Positions 38,203 to 39,188 of a DNA stretch of 39,188 bases are shown here, piece by piece (the first letter of the stretch is position 1; every line of letters starts with the position of its first letter). A model generated the notes under the pieces. It saw only the letters and a list, made by a program, of their open reading frames with translations. It was not told the DNA's origin and ran no database searches. The stretch is from a virus. The translations under genes were made by a program, and so were the position numbers. Location of the stretch: positions 1 through 39,188 of IMG/VR virus record IMGVR_UViG_3300023082_000256. One strand, 5' to 3'.

Positions 38203-39188
38203 GCGAGGCGGCCTTCTTTGCCGACGAGATGACGTTCGAAATCGCAGCCTCGCGCTGGTGGCTTGAGGTCGGCGTCCATAATAAGAATTCGGAAACCACC
38301 CTGAAAAATCTAGAATGGCTGAAAAGGCACGTTGGCGCGACAACACATCTGACGGCAGTTACCGATTCCATTGTCGCCAGCCTGGTCGCCAGACGGCGCG
38401 GCGAGCGAGTGAAGGGGCGGGAAAAAGCTAATTTCGTATCGCCCGCGACCGTCAACCGCACATGCACCCAGCCCCTGCGCGAAATCATCACCAGGGCAAA
38501 AAAGATCTGGAAGGTGTCAGTCGCGGATATAGATTTCGGCCGCCACATGCTGAAGGAGCCGCAAGAGCGGGTGCGTGAAGCATCCCTCGATGAAGAGTCC
38601 GCCATCATGGGCAAGCTGGCGCGCGGCTACGATGTTGCCGTAAATTTTGCGTTCCTATCGGGTTGCCGGCGGATGGAAATACTTGGCCTTCGATGGACGG
38701 ACATCGATTTCTTTTCGCGGCGTTTCACCGTAACCGGCAAAGGCGACAAGATCCGCACCCTGCCGATGTCGGATGCGATTTATGAGCTGCTTTGGGCCGA
38801 GCGCTCACACCATGCGGATATCGTTTTCACATATGAGGCAAAGACCACACGCAAGGATATCAAGATCGTGCGCGGCCGGCGTTACCCTTTGACGGAATCA
38901 GGGCTGAAGAGCGCGATGCGCCGGGCAGTTCCTAATGCAGGGATCACCAATTTCCGCTTCCACGACACCCGCCACACAGCCGCCACCCGCATCCTACGTG
39001 CATCGAACTTGCGTGTGGCGCAGGTCGTGCTTGGACACTCGGATATCAAGACGACGACGAAGTATGCCCACGCAATGGACCAAGACATCAGGGACGCGTT
39101 GAACGCTGCATCGAGTACCACGAAAAATCCCACGACCGAGGCCGAGCGAACATCTAACATATTGGGGAAGAAAGAAGATTTGGGCTGA
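38049..39188 (+). CDS. int: Tyrosine-type site-specific integrase
   Basis: A 379-residue recombinase that ends at the last base of the window. The N-terminus (SVYKRAAQATYSYDFQLQGRR) has the arm-binding strand pattern; a core-binding helix region lies around 60-150. The catalytic domain shows Arg207 in GCRRMEIL, a Lys at about 231-234 in GKGDKIRT, His305-x-x-Arg308 in HDTRHTAA, His330 in LGHSD and Tyr339 in TTKYAH. All catalytic residues are present, so it should be active. The att site is expected just right of the window. Confidence 0.95.
   Translation: MSVYKRAAQATYSYDFQLQGRRFSGDTGATTKREAERVQVERKEAARAQILSEAAFFADEMTFEIAASRWWLEVGVHNKNSETTLKNLEWLKRHVGATTHLTAVTDSIVASLVARRRGERVKGREKANFVSPATVNRTCTQPLREIITRAKKIWKVSVADIDFGRHMLKEPQERVREASLDEESAIMGKLARGYDVAVNFAFLSGCRRMEILGLRWTDIDFFSRRFTVTGKGDKIRTLPMSDAIYELLWAERSHHADIVFTYEAKTTRKDIKIVRGRRYPLTESGLKSAMRRAVPNAGITNFRFHDTRHTAATRILRASNLRVAQVVLGHSDIKTTTKYAHAMDQDIRDALNAASSTTKNPTTEAERTSNILGKKEDLG

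Noticed and set aside
1-39188. tRNA genes, CRISPR arrays, transposases, lysis genes
   Set aside because: No cloverleaf, spaced repeats, DDE/IS sequences, holin or endolysin could be found on reading; absence by eye is not proof.

Overview
The window is most of a temperate tailed-phage genome, almost certainly an integrated prophage, from an alphaproteobacterium, probably of the Rhizobium/Agrobacterium/Brucella group (Hyphomicrobiales). Supporting signs are the high GC content, a CtrA/OmpR-type winged-helix regulator, a DGQHR/ParB-like early protein, small Cys-rich secreted proteins of a type I associate with rhizobia, and a tyrosine integrase at the right edge. I see no ordinary chromosomal genes, tRNA, rRNA, CRISPR array or insertion sequence. 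All product names are family-level readings of the translated sequence; no database search was run.

Layout: (1) Positions 1-22218, minus strand, hold the late operon. A lambda-type packaging and head module (gene Z-like, small and large terminase, gpW-like joiner, portal, ClpP-type prohead protease with a nested scaffold, decoration protein, major capsid protein, neck proteins) is followed by a P2-type contractile tail (V, W, J, I, H, fibre-assembly, FI sheath, FII tube, E/E' frameshift pair, T tape measure, U, X, D). The last gene, D, runs off the left edge. Two small secreted-protein genes sit on the opposite strand between tail genes and look like cargo (morons). (2) Positions 22483-31158, minus strand, hold an early operon of twelve tightly overlapping genes: CII-like regulator, CtrA-like winged helix, DGQHR protein, N6-adenine methylase, several small unknowns, XRE regulator, C5-cytosine methylase with a repeat-rich insertion, a replication-initiator-like HTH protein carrying iterons inside its gene, and a NusG/RfaH-like protein as the last gene. 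(3) Positions 31405-32410 hold the immunity switch: Cro-like gene (minus) and CI-like LexA/S24 repressor (plus), divergent. (4) Positions 32893-39188, plus strand, hold a second early operon of small unknown proteins ending in excisionase and integrase.

Regulation looks lambda-like in plan but not in parts. A 17-bp dyad shared, with one mismatch, by the cro promoter and the plus-strand early promoter is the likely CI/Cro operator (OR and OL equivalents). A rho-independent terminator lies between cro and the cII-like gene, as tR1 does in lambda. A second terminator lies between the NusG-like gene and the late operon, which suggests that the phage NusG paralog takes the role of lambda Q. The putative origin is inside the initiator gene, as lambda ori is inside O, and no helicase, primase or helicase loader is recognisable, so replication probably relies on the host. 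Lysis genes are not in the window and are presumably left of position 1.
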